53,152 nucleotides of DNA from an uncultured bacterium (GTDB lineage: Bacteria; Patescibacteriota; Patescibacteriia; Patescibacteriales; SZUA-104), in NCBI GenBank assembly GCA_913009695.1, contig CAJVWV010000004.1, forward strand, positions 1 to 53,152, read 5' to 3'. A program made the translations under genes and the position numbers. This document shows, one piece after another, positions 41,525 to 49,822 of this stretch. Numbering within the stretch: position 1 is the first letter of the stretch; each line of letters begins with the position of its first letter. A model generated the notes under the pieces. That model worked only from the letters and a program-made list of their open reading frames with translations. It made no database searches and was not told the DNA's origin.

Positions 41525-42278
41525 GCAGGAGTTGATTTTGCTTAACAAAAAACTGAAGTATCCTTTAGCTATCGCCGAAAAAGATTATTTTTTGGCATTG
41601 GTTTCCAAAATTATTTTTGATTCAGTATTGAAAGACAAATTGATTTTTAAGGGTGGAACAGCGTTGCATCATGTCTATCTGCCTCAGCTTAGGTTTTCCG
41701 AAGATTTGGATTTTTCCAGCAACGCGAATAAAATAGAACTTGAAGAAGTTAAGAATATTTTTAGCGATTTTGATTTTTTGGAAATAAAAAAAGATTATGT
41801 TTCCGGGGCAACGGTTAAAATTGAGCGGCTTAAATATGCCGGTCCATTAGTGCAGGAAAATTCGCTTAAGGTAGAAATAGATTTTTTGCAGAATGTCGTT
41901 TTGCCGCCGCTTGAATTGAATTACAAAAATGTTTATGGCGTTAAAACCAAAGTCAGAGTTATGGATATAAGAGAGATAGCGGCTGAGAAAATAAGAGCCA
42001 TGAATGATAGAGTGAGATACAGGGATTTTTATGATTTTGCCATGATTATGAAAAAGCTGGATGTTAACGCGAGCGAAGTTGTAGGTCTGGTTAAGCAAAA
42101 AGAAATCAGAAAGGCTATAAGCAGAGAGAATATTTTAAATAATTGGCAACTGGCCAAGCAGGAGAAGAAAAGGGAATTTGCAAGCATTTATTATTCTGAA
42201 GAAGCGCCGGACATGGAAATGGAAAAAATGCTTAAAGGACTGAATATTAAAACTATTAATGTTAATAATCAACAATAA
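41502..42278 (+). CDS. AbiEii-type nucleotidyltransferase toxin
   Basis: A 258-residue protein of the AbiEii/AbiGii nucleotidyltransferase family. The active-site motif is complete: IFKGGTALHHVYLPQLRFSEDLDFS (G and D-x-D around residues 47-70 from the chosen start). A later block, REIAAEKIRAMNDRVRYRDFYDFAMIM, holds the conserved KxxA and RxxRDxxD residues. Family members transfer nucleotides to tRNA or other targets and block growth. ATG 41502 is preferred to a TTG at 41412. It ends 1 nt before the M16 gene. Confidence 0.87.
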   Translation: MMIELLSRQELILLNKKLKYPLAIAEKDYFLALVSKIIFDSVLKDKLIFKGGTALHHVYLPQLRFSEDLDFSSNANKIELEEVKNIFSDFDFLEIKKDYVSGATVKIERLKYAGPLVQENSLKVEIDFLQNVVLPPLELNYKNVYGVKTKVRVMDIREIAAEKIRAMNDRVRYRDFYDFAMIMKKLDVNASEVVGLVKQKEIRKAISRENILNNWQLAKQEKKREFASIYYSEEAPDMEMEKMLKGLNIKTINVNNQQ

Positions 42279-42279
42279 T

Positions 42280-43533
42280 ATGCCAAAAATACAAAAATTA
42301 AAAAACGGTTTACGCTATGTTGGCGTGCCGATAAAAGGCACTAAAACTGCCACGATTTTAGTTATGGTTGGAACCGGCTCTAAGTATGAAAATAAAAATA
42401 ATAACGGTATTTCGCATTTTTTAGAGCATATGTTTTTTAAAGGAACTAAAAAGCGGCCGAATACATTAGCGATATCAGGGGAGCTGGATAGCATGGGCGC
42501 GGAATTTAATGCTTTTACCGCTAAAGAATATACGGGATATTGGATAAAAGTTGATAGTGATAAGCTGGAATCTGCCATAGACATAGTAAGCGATATATTG
42601 CTTAACTCCAGATTTAATATGAAGGAAATAGAAAAAGAAAAAGGCGTAATTATTGAGGAGATAAATATGTATAGAGACAACCCAATGATGTTTATTGAAG
42701 ATCTGTTTGAAGAATGTCTATACGGAGATCAGCCGGCGGGCTGGGATACAATCGGCACAAAGAAAAATATTTTACGGTTTAAAAGGAAGGATTTTATTGA
42801 TTATTTAAAATCTCAGTACGGAGTAGACAATACAATAGTTTGCGTTGCTGGTAATTTAAAGAAAAGAGTTAAAAAACAAGTTGAGAAAAATTTTAAAAAA
42901 TTAGACGGAGCGAAATTTAAAGACAAGAAAGCTGTTCAAGAAAAACAAGATACGCCGAAGATAAAAATTCATTATAAAAAAACTGATCAGGCGCATTTGT
43001 CTTTGGGGGTGCGGGCGTTTCCTGTTAACCATAAAGACGAATATATATTAAAAATATTATCAATTATTTTGGGCGGCTCCATGAGTTCCAGATTATTTAC
43101 TGAACTTCGCGAAAGAAGGGGAATGGCTTATTATGTAAGAACGCAGGCCGAATTTTATACGGATACGGGCTATCTATCAACGCAGGCTGGCGTACCAGTT
43201 AAAAAACTAGAAGAAGCAATAAAGACTATTTTAAATGAATACAAAAAAGTAACTACTAAATTAGTAAGCGAAAAAGAACTGCAGCGCGTAAAAGATTTAT
43301 TTAAAGGCAGGATGGCGATTTTTCAGGAAGCCTCGGATAATGTAGCTAGCTGGCATGGTCGGCATATTATTTTAAGAGGAAAGGCTATAACGCCCGATGA
43401 ATTTATTAAAAAAGTTTTGGCCGTTAAGGCGAAAGATATTCAAAGAGTGGCAAAAGAGATTTTTGTAAACGAGGGGTTGAATTTGGCGGTTATTGGACCG
43501 TATAGGAAGTTGGATTTAAGATTAAAAGTTTAA
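42280..43533 (+). CDS. M16-family zinc peptidase
   Basis: A 417-residue pitrilysin/mitochondrial-processing-peptidase-type protease. The inverted zinc motif H46-F-L-E49-H50 and a downstream Glu in EKEKGVIIEEINMYRDNP are in place. The C-terminal half has GGSMSSRLFTELRERRGMAYYV, the R/Y pair typical of the second M16 domain. The gene lost its own promoter region to the AbiE pair, whose stop is 1 nt upstream, and may now depend on the abiE promoter. Confidence 0.92.
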   Translation: MPKIQKLKNGLRYVGVPIKGTKTATILVMVGTGSKYENKNNNGISHFLEHMFFKGTKKRPNTLAISGELDSMGAEFNAFTAKEYTGYWIKVDSDKLESAIDIVSDILLNSRFNMKEIEKEKGVIIEEINMYRDNPMMFIEDLFEECLYGDQPAGWDTIGTKKNILRFKRKDFIDYLKSQYGVDNTIVCVAGNLKKRVKKQVEKNFKKLDGAKFKDKKAVQEKQDTPKIKIHYKKTDQAHLSLGVRAFPVNHKDEYILKILSIILGGSMSSRLFTELRERRGMAYYVRTQAEFYTDTGYLSTQAGVPVKKLEEAIKTILNEYKKVTTKLVSEKELQRVKDLFKGRMAIFQEASDNVASWHGRHIILRGKAITPDEFIKKVLAVKAKDIQRVAKEIFVNEGLNLAVIGPYRKLDLRLKV

Positions 43534-43570
43534 GTAAGCACAAGCGGACTGTTTGCGAACGGGAGTGAGC

Positions 43571-43639
43571 GGACAGTTTGCGGTAGTGGACGAACGAATT
43601 CGCAAACTGTCCATTCGCTCCGCTCATAAACAGTCCGTA
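43571..43639. repeat. REP-like family B, left copy
   Basis: Arms GGACAGTTTGCG (43571-43582) and CGCAAACTGTCC (43601-43612), then ATTCGCTCCGCTCATAAACA and GTCCG. An outer CGGACTGTTT at 43544 pairs with the terminal ACAGTCCG. Confidence 0.88.
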
Positions 43640-43744
43640 AATTTAAGACAAGCGAACCTGCGGATGTGAATTTTCAAGACATAAATTTACAAACTGTCCG
43701 TTCCGCTGAGGCGAAACAAACAGTCCGCAAATTTAAAATAAAAT

Positions 43745-44330
43745 ATGCGTTTAGATCGATATAGAAATTTTCATAAAAATGGAATTTATCATATTTATAA
43801 CCGAGGCAACAATAAAAATAATATTTTTTTAGACAAGATAGATTATGTTTTTTATCTCATAGAATTAAGAAAATGTTTAAAGAAATATGATGTTGCTTTA
43901 TTAGGTTATTGTTTAATGCCGAATCATATTCATTTAGAGGCAAGACAGAACAGCGAAGTTTCTTTGTCAAAATGTATCGGCGATTTGCACACAAAGTATT
44001 CAAGTTATTGCAATAAAAAATATAATAAAATCGGTCATTTATTTCAGGGAAGGTTTAAGACCAAGGAAGCAAAATCTGAAGCGCAAATATTGGAACTGGT
44101 TTTTTTATATCCATATTAATCCGGTTAGCGCGAAATTAACGGAATATCCTGAGGATTGGGAATGGTCAAGCGCGCGGGATTACGCGGAATTAAGAAATGG
44201 GACATTATGCGATAAAAAAATAGCATTAGATCTGTTAAGCGGATTAGAGGAATATAATAAGATAATGAAGGATAAGTTGGCGAAGAAGCAGTGGGATAAA
44301 ATTGACGAATTGTTATTTTATGAAGCCTGA
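43745..44330 (+). pseudogene. REP-associated tyrosine transposase (RAYT), frameshifted
   Basis: The first frame (43745-44119) encodes a Y1/HUH transposase: GIYHIYNRGNNKNNIFLDKIDY start, HUH in MPNHIHLE, and the catalytic-Tyr helix region KYSSYCNKKYNKIGHLFQGRFK. At the T-run 44100-44106 the frame breaks. One base fewer would continue as VFYIHINPVSAKLTEYPEDW, the family's next conserved block, to a stop at 44330. The gene is thus whole but for a one-base shift. A real mutation, a slippery-site frameshift or a sequence error are all possible. The flanking palindromes are its probable substrates. Confidence 0.85.
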
Positions 44331-44333
44331 AGT

Positions 44334-44402
44334 GGACAGTTCGCGGTAGCGGACTAACGAATTCGCAAACTGTCCATTCGCTCCGCTCATAAACAGTCCG
44401 CA
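44334..44402. repeat. REP-like family B, right copy
   Basis: Nearly the same as 43571-43639 with only a few changes in ~69 nt, starting 3 nt after the transposase stop codon. Confidence 0.88.
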
Positions 44403-44426
44403 AATTCTGCGTTAATTTTTTGAATT

Positions 44427-45020
44427 ATGAAAAGAATAAAAGTAAAGCCACCATACATTTCATTAACACAGCAAAAATTATGCTGTGTGCCTTGCGCTAT
44501 TCAGTGGATTTTATTGAGGAGAGGATTAAAACTAGTTGAGCAGGAAATTATAGGAAGAGAGCTGGATTTAATAGTGCCTAAAAAGTTTAAACATTTATTT
44601 ATTGGTAAAGTTAAAATAGGTGGAAGGCATCAAAAAAGAGATTATGGAACACATGAAACAGACGGCGTAAAAACGAATAAATTTTTAAAAAAGTATAAAA
44701 TACCATTAAAAGCTAAAAAGATTTTTTATTCAGAATTTAAAGACGTTCAACATGCCGCTGAAATAATCGTTGATAATTTAAAGAAAGGAAATGATATGAT
44801 GATTGTCACTTATTTAGCGGCTATTTGGCCAAAAAAGAAAAACGGACACGCAATGCTAATCAGTGAAATTATACTTAATAAAAAACCGAAAATAGTTGTT
44901 GGAGAACCAACTTTTATGAGAAAAAAGTTTTACGAGCTTGATTTAGCTAAGGTTATTAAGGGGATGGATAAAAAATGGGACGGCGAGGAAAGAGGGATTT
45001 ATGTTTTTAGTAAAAGATAA
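44427..45020 (+). CDS. Putative papain-fold (C39-like) protein
   Basis: A 197-residue protein. The N-terminal YISLTQQKLCCVPCAIQWIL resembles the Q...C block of C39-type cysteine proteases (C19, C20 and C23 are candidates). A likely His lies in KKNGHAMLISEI, and an Asn/Asp-containing strand follows. No signal peptide is seen, so it would act in the cytoplasm. It could be a peptidase or an inactive relative. It ends 8 nt before the helicase-nuclease gene and shares its strand; the functional link is unknown. Confidence 0.55.
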   Translation: MKRIKVKPPYISLTQQKLCCVPCAIQWILLRRGLKLVEQEIIGRELDLIVPKKFKHLFIGKVKIGGRHQKRDYGTHETDGVKTNKFLKKYKIPLKAKKIFYSEFKDVQHAAEIIVDNLKKGNDMMIVTYLAAIWPKKKNGHAMLISEIILNKKPKIVVGEPTFMRKKFYELDLAKVIKGMDKKWDGEERGIYVFSKR

Positions 45021-45028
45021 AATTTAAT

Positions 45029-48000
45029 ATGGTTAATAATTTAATGGAAAATTTAAATAAAGAGCAGCTTGAAGCCGTTACTCATAGGGAGGGCCCGCTT
45101 TTGATTGTGGCGGGTGCTGGAACCGGTAAAACGACCGTTATAACGCAAAAAATCGCCTATATGATTGAGCAGGGTTTGGCAAATTCAGATGAGATACTTG
45201 CACTAACTTTTACGGAAAAAGCGGCAGGAGAAATGGAAGAAAGAGTTGATAGACTTCTGCCAATTGGATATTTAGATTTATGGATTTCTACTTTTCACAG
45301 CTTTGCTGAAAAAATTTTACAAGCGCATGGTTTAGAAATTGGTCTTCCTTCCGGATTTAAGTTATTAAACGAATTTGAACAATGGATTTTAATAAAAAAG
45401 AATTTAGATAAGTTTGAACTGGATTATTACCAGCCGGTTGGTAATCCGACTAAATTTATTAATGCTTTGCTTAAACATTTTTCGCGGCTTAAAGACGAAG
45501 ATATTAATCCGAAACAATATTTAGAATACGCGGAAGAGCTAAAACAGAATCTAGATAATGCGTTATCAGGAGGCAGTACCAAGACAAAGCTTAAAAAAAT
45601 AATTTTCGTGGATATAGACGGAGAAATTACAAAAGAAATGGCCACGCAGGAAGTGGCGCGAATTAACGAAGTAGCCAATGCCTACCATATTTATCAAAAT
45701 CTTCTTTTAGAGGAAGAGTCTATGGACTTCGGAGATTTAATAAATTATACTTTAAAATTATTCCGTGAACGCCCTTTAATTTTAGAAAAATACAAACATC
45801 AGTTTAAATATATATTGGTTGATGAATTTCAAGATACTAATTGGGCGCAATATGAATTAGTTAAAATGCTGACCAATAAAAAGAATAATTTAACCGTTGT
45901 GGGAGATGATGATCAATGTTTGCCGGGCAATAGCATGATTTTAACAAAAGATGGAAAGAAGAGGATAGATAATATAAAAGCAGGAGAGGAAGTGGCGACC
46001 GCGGTGGGTAAAGGTTATTTAAGTTATAGTAGGGTAAATTATGTAAATAGAAATAAAAAACAAGCAAGATTATTAACTTTTAAAACTAAAAAAGGGCATA
46101 AAATAACAGTGACGGATAATCATAAGATGTTTTGTTTTGTGCCTCCCAGCCAGTGGGAACATTCAATCTCAAGAAAAGAAGATAAAAAGTTTTATTATGT
46201 GTATTTAATGCATAAGCAAGAATTAGGATGGCGGATGGGCATAACAAATGATTTGGCGGTTAGATTAAAATTAGAAAGATCCGCGGATAAAATTATTGCC
46301 ATTAAAGCATTTAACTCTGAAGAAGAAGCAAAATATAATGAGACATTACTTTCCCTTAAATATGGCGTTCCAACGGTTTGTTTTCAGGAAAGAGGGGGCG
46401 TGATGGATAAAAAAGAATGGAGCGAAAAATTATATAAAGATTTAGATGTTGAAAGTAACGTGATTAAATTGGCCAATGATTTAAAGATTGATTTAGAAGC
46501 GCATCAAGTTTGTTTAGATGCCGTTAATAGAGGCGGTAAAGTAAGGATTAAAATTATACTGGAAATGTGCTATAGAAATTATCGCTCTAAAGGCGCTAAA
46601 AGTATTTTTTTGCAAAGCCCTAAGGTTATGCATCAGTTAACCGTTGAAACCAGCCATAAGCCAACACTTAAAAAGATAGATGAGATGGGATTTAATTTAG
46701 TTAAAGCTAAAAAGGGAAAGCGATTAAGAATATCTAACGCTGATTTAAGTTATTTAGGAATATTTGCGCGTAAAATTCAGAAAAGTACAGGTGGGATTAT
46801 TGAAAATAGAATTAAAGTCGGCAAAACAAACATTGCCCACAAAAAAGCATTAATAGTGCCGGCAAGCAATGTTTTGCCGGGGATGTTTTTGCCGGTTGTG
46901 ACAAAACAGGGTATTATTTATGACCAAATTATAGATAGAAAAAAGCAGGAGAAAAAAATAACTGTTTATGATTTAGAAATTGACCGCACTCATAATTTTG
47001 TCGCTAATGGAGTTGTCGTTCATAATTCAATTTATAGGTTCAGGGGAGCATCCATGAGTAATATTTTACAATTTAAAAAAGATTATAAAAAAGCTGAACA
47101 AATAGCTTTAGTTAAAAACTATCGTAACACGCAGGATATTCTAGATTTGTCTTATGAATTCGTTAAATTAAATAATCCTAATCGATTGGAATACCAACTT
47201 AGTCGAAAGTCGAAAGTCGAAAGTCGAAAGTCAGAACAGAAGTTAAATAAAAAATTAGAAGCACAGGAAAAGGGCAAAGGTGAAATAGAGGTTATTCAAG
47301 GCGAAGATTTAAACGATGAAGTTAGACAAGTCGTTGAAAAGATTGCTGACATTAAAATCAAAGACAAAAAATCAAACTGGGGAGATTTTGCTATATTGGT
47401 GCGCGCGAACGAAAGCGCGAAAGAGTTTTCTAATGCTCTTGAGGTGGCTGATCTACCTTATCAGTTTTTAGCTTCGCGCGGTCTTTACACAAAGCCGGTT
47501 ATTATGGATATTATTGCTTACTTGAATTTATTGGACAATTACCATGAAAGTAAATCCATGTATCGCGTATTAAACCTGCCGATTTTTGATTTTTCTTATC
47601 AGGAATTAGTAAATTTTAATTATTGGGCATACAAAAAAACATGGTCGCTTTTTGAAGTTTTAAAAAGCGCGGCTTGCCTTAATTTGGGCGTAGATTTACA
47701 GAAAAAAATTGAAAAAGTTTTAAGCTTAATAGAAAAGCATACTTCTTTGGTGCGAGACAATAGTGTTAGCGAAATTATTTTAGCGTTTTTGAATGATAGT
47801 GGCTACTTAAAACATATAACTTCGCAGGATGAACAAAAGAGCAGAGAGCTAGCCAGTTATTTAAACCAGTTTATGAAACGCATAAAAACTTTTGAAGCCG
47901 GTTCGGATGAAAAAAGCGTAAAATTATTTTTAGAGGAATTAAGAATGGAAATTAATTCGGGGGAGCAAGGCGCGTTAATGCCCGACATGGAATTAGGCCC

Positions 48001-49258
48001 TGATACTATTAAGCTAATGACCGCTCATGGCGCCAAGGGGCTTGAGTTTAAATATGTATTTATCGTTAATATGGTTGATAAACGGTTCCCGACGATTAAA
48101 AGAAAGGATCCAATTTTAATTCCGGACGCGTTAATTAAGGAAATTTTGCCGGAGGGAGATATTCATATTGAAGAAGAGCGAAGATTATTTTACGTTGCTA
48201 TGACGCGCGCCAAGCAGGGTTTATATTTTTCTTGGGCGCCCGATTATGGACTCGCAAGAAAGAAGAAACCTTCAAGATTTTTAGAGGAGTGCGGATTAAT
48301 TAAAATCAAGGAATCTAAAAAAAGTACAAAGAAAGATTTAGAAGAAGAGTTTAGTAAAACAAAAAAACTTGATTCAGGGTTCAAACAAATAGGATACAAA
48401 GCACCTTCATATTTTTCTTATACGCAACTAGCTACGTTTTCAAACTGTCCTTATCAATATAGGTTCGCGCATATTTTACGTATTCCAATGCGAGGCAAAG
48501 CAATTTTTTCATTCGGAAAAACAATGCACTCTACTTTGCAAAAATTATTTGAATTAATAAATGAAAAAAAGAACCTGAAGCAAGGGGACTTATTCGGGGA
48601 AACCGCCCCCACCCCCAGCCCCTCCCCCACTCCTTCGTCGCGGGAGAGGGGAGCTAAAACAAAAACTGGTCAAGTAAATATTAGTTTGGATGAAATTTTA
48701 GAAATTTATGAACAAAGCTGGATTGATGATTGGTATGAATCTAAAAAACAAAAAGAAGAATACAAAAAAAATGGCAAAGAGATATTAAAAGGTTTTTATG
48801 AAAAATATAAAGATAATTGGCCAAAAGTAGTTATGACCGAGAAAGGATTTAATATTAAATTGCCCAGTAACGGCGACGTATATACTGTTAGAGGGTTTAT
48901 TGATAGGATTGATATGGTGGACGGCCACCGCCCAGGCGGGGCAAGAAAATTAAAAATTGTAGATTATAAAACAGGTAAGCCAAAAGAAAAATTAAGTTTT
49001 GATGAAAAAGAGCAGCTTTTAATCTATCAGATGGCGGTTAAGGATTTATTTAAGGAAGACGTCGGTTCAGTCGCTTTTTATTATTTAAACAACAATACTG
49101 AAGTAGAATTTCTTGGCACTGATGAAGAGCTGGAAAAAGTCAGGGAGAAAATTATAAACAATATTGAAGAGATAAAAAAAGGTGAATTTCCTCCAAAACC
49201 GTCTCAGTTATGTAAGTTTTGTGATTTTTTTGATATTTGTGAGTTTAGGAAGGCATAA
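45029..49258 (+). CDS. UvrD/AddA-type helicase fused to PD-(D/E)XK nuclease, with an intein
   Basis: A 1409-residue reading frame, or 1039 residues after removal of a 370-residue intein. Helicase motifs: Walker A GAGTGKT (29-35), Walker B VDEFQDTN, motif III GDDDQ/SIYRFRGA (split by the intein), and later KNYRNTQDIL, TAHGAKGLEFKYVF and RRLFYVAMTRAK. The C-terminal part is a RecB/Cas4-like nuclease (RGFIDRID, IVDYKTG) with four cysteines, one in SNCPYQY and three in CKFCDFFDIC, arranged as for an AddB-type iron-sulfur cluster. The likely role is double-strand break end processing. AGTCGAA repeats and a C-rich palindrome are translated within it. Confidence 0.93.
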   Translation: MVNNLMENLNKEQLEAVTHREGPLLIVAGAGTGKTTVITQKIAYMIEQGLANSDEILALTFTEKAAGEMEERVDRLLPIGYLDLWISTFHSFAEKILQAHGLEIGLPSGFKLLNEFEQWILIKKNLDKFELDYYQPVGNPTKFINALLKHFSRLKDEDINPKQYLEYAEELKQNLDNALSGGSTKTKLKKIIFVDIDGEITKEMATQEVARINEVANAYHIYQNLLLEEESMDFGDLINYTLKLFRERPLILEKYKHQFKYILVDEFQDTNWAQYELVKMLTNKKNNLTVVGDDDQCLPGNSMILTKDGKKRIDNIKAGEEVATAVGKGYLSYSRVNYVNRNKKQARLLTFKTKKGHKITVTDNHKMFCFVPPSQWEHSISRKEDKKFYYVYLMHKQELGWRMGITNDLAVRLKLERSADKIIAIKAFNSEEEAKYNETLLSLKYGVPTVCFQERGGVMDKKEWSEKLYKDLDVESNVIKLANDLKIDLEAHQVCLDAVNRGGKVRIKIILEMCYRNYRSKGAKSIFLQSPKVMHQLTVETSHKPTLKKIDEMGFNLVKAKKGKRLRISNADLSYLGIFARKIQKSTGGIIENRIKVGKTNIAHKKALIVPASNVLPGMFLPVVTKQGIIYDQIIDRKKQEKKITVYDLEIDRTHNFVANGVVVHNSIYRFRGASMSNILQFKKDYKKAEQIALVKNYRNTQDILDLSYEFVKLNNPNRLEYQLSRKSKVESRKSEQKLNKKLEAQEKGKGEIEVIQGEDLNDEVRQVVEKIADIKIKDKKSNWGDFAILVRANESAKEFSNALEVADLPYQFLASRGLYTKPVIMDIIAYLNLLDNYHESKSMYRVLNLPIFDFSYQELVNFNYWAYKKTWSLFEVLKSAACLNLGVDLQKKIEKVLSLIEKHTSLVRDNSVSEIILAFLNDSGYLKHITSQDEQKSRELASYLNQFMKRIKTFEAGSDEKSVKLFLEELRMEINSGEQGALMPDMELGPDTIKLMTAHGAKGLEFKYVFIVNMVDKRFPTIKRKDPILIPDALIKEILPEGDIHIEEERRLFYVAMTRAKQGLYFSWAPDYGLARKKKPSRFLEECGLIKIKESKKSTKKDLEEEFSKTKKLDSGFKQIGYKAPSYFSYTQLATFSNCPYQYRFAHILRIPMRGKAIFSFGKTMHSTLQKLFELINEKKNLKQGDLFGETAPTPSPSPTPSSRERGAKTKTGQVNISLDEILEIYEQSWIDDWYESKKQKEEYKKNGKEILKGFYEKYKDNWPKVVMTEKGFNIKLPSNGDVYTVRGFIDRIDMVDGHRPGGARKLKIVDYKTGKPKEKLSFDEKEQLLIYQMAVKDLFKEDVGSVAFYYLNNNTEVEFLGTDEELEKVREKIINNIEEIKKGEFPPKPSQLCKFCDFFDICEFRKA
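45917..47026 (+). other. Intein in helicase motif III, GIY-YIG-like insert
   Basis: Residues 297-666 of the frame. It starts with C297 (CLPGNSMILTKDGKKRI, block A), has block B with T-x-x-H in VTDNHK, block F (VYDLEIDRTHNFVANG) and ends VVVHN before Ser667, so all splicing residues are present. Between them, residues ~388-455 read YYVYLM, then WRMGITND, an Arg, and a Glu in KYNETLLSLKYG. This looks like a GIY-YIG homing endonuclease domain in place of the usual LAGLIDADG. It sits between Q and S of the DDDQSIY motif. Confidence 0.88.
47201..47231 (+). repeat. AGTCGAA heptamer, four tandem units (in helicase gene)
   Basis: Four exact AGTCGAA units then AGTC, translated as SRKSKVESRKS right after the conserved NPNRLEYQL segment. 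Same unit and copy number as at 39298. Confidence 0.95.
48606..48653 (+). repeat. C-rich/G-rich palindrome in the helicase gene
   Basis: CCCCTCCCCC and GCGGGAGAGGGGAG arms, read as TPSPSPTPSSRERGA in the nuclease part, between the first Fe-S cysteine region and the RGFIDRID block. Related to the insert at 2806 in ftsK. Confidence 0.7.
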
Positions 49259-49322
49259 TGCGAAGCTACGAATTAGTATGCAAATTCTACAAAATTACGA
49301 ACATGCGAATTATTTTTTTCTC

Positions 49323-49351
49323 TTGAAAAATCTATATTAAAATGGTAAAGT
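49323..49351 (+). promoter_or_regulatory. Promoter of the pheS operon
   Basis: TTGAAA (49323-49328), a 17-nt spacer and TAAAGT (49346-49351), 33 nt before the ATG at 49385. Confidence 0.5.
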
Positions 49352-49384
49352 AAATTATGTAACGAGTAATAAGATACGCGTAAA

Positions 49385-49819
49385 ATGACACTAAGAACAT
49401 ATTTAGTTATAATGTTTGTAACAACTTTGCTTTGCTGGGTTGCTTTTGTTTTTGTCCTATGGACTGTTAATCCGGAAGTAACTAATTGGCTCGGCTTTAT
49501 TTTATTTTATTTATCTTTGTTTTTGTCCATTGTTGGATCTTCGGCAATCGTTGGTTTTATTGTAAGATTTATCGGTTTAAAGCATGAATTAGCCTTTAGA
49601 TCGGTTAGAGACGCTTTTCGACAATCATTTTTATTTTCATTTTTTGTTGTAGCTACATTGTTGCTTTTGTCGCAGGATTTATTTAGCTGGCTTAATTTAT
49701 TTTTTTTAGTAGTCGGCTTATCGGTATTAGAATTTTTTCTTATTAGTTATAATAAGCCTTACCAAGTGAACCACGACAATATTGAACCAATAAATAATGA
49801 GCTTGAAGAACAAGTTTAA
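49385..49819 (+). CDS. Small four-span membrane protein before pheS
   Basis: A 144-residue protein with four membrane helices (about 5-27, 35-60, 80-103, 105-122) and a short acidic end. It ends 3 nt before pheS, so it belongs to that operon, a neighbourhood often seen in CPR contigs. No family or function recognised. Confidence 0.7.
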   Translation: MTLRTYLVIMFVTTLLCWVAFVFVLWTVNPEVTNWLGFILFYLSLFLSIVGSSAIVGFIVRFIGLKHELAFRSVRDAFRQSFLFSFFVVATLLLLSQDLFSWLNLFFLVVGLSVLEFFLISYNKPYQVNHDNIEPINNELEEQV

Positions 49820-49822
49820 TTT

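Larger units (their letters stand above)
43543..44402. mobile_element. REP-associated transposase unit with flanking family B palindromes
   Basis: A Y1-type transposase gene (43745-44330) is framed by family B repeats. GGACAGTTTGCG and CGCAAACTGTCC (43571-43612) with a following TTCGCTCCGCTC/ACAGTCCG segment recur almost unchanged at 44334-44402, in direct orientation. A partial unit lies at 43690-43730. Confidence 0.8.

Noticed and set aside
43543-44402. CRISPR array
   Set aside because: Repeats are few, unequal in spacing and palindromic, and flank a transposase; no spacers and no cas genes.
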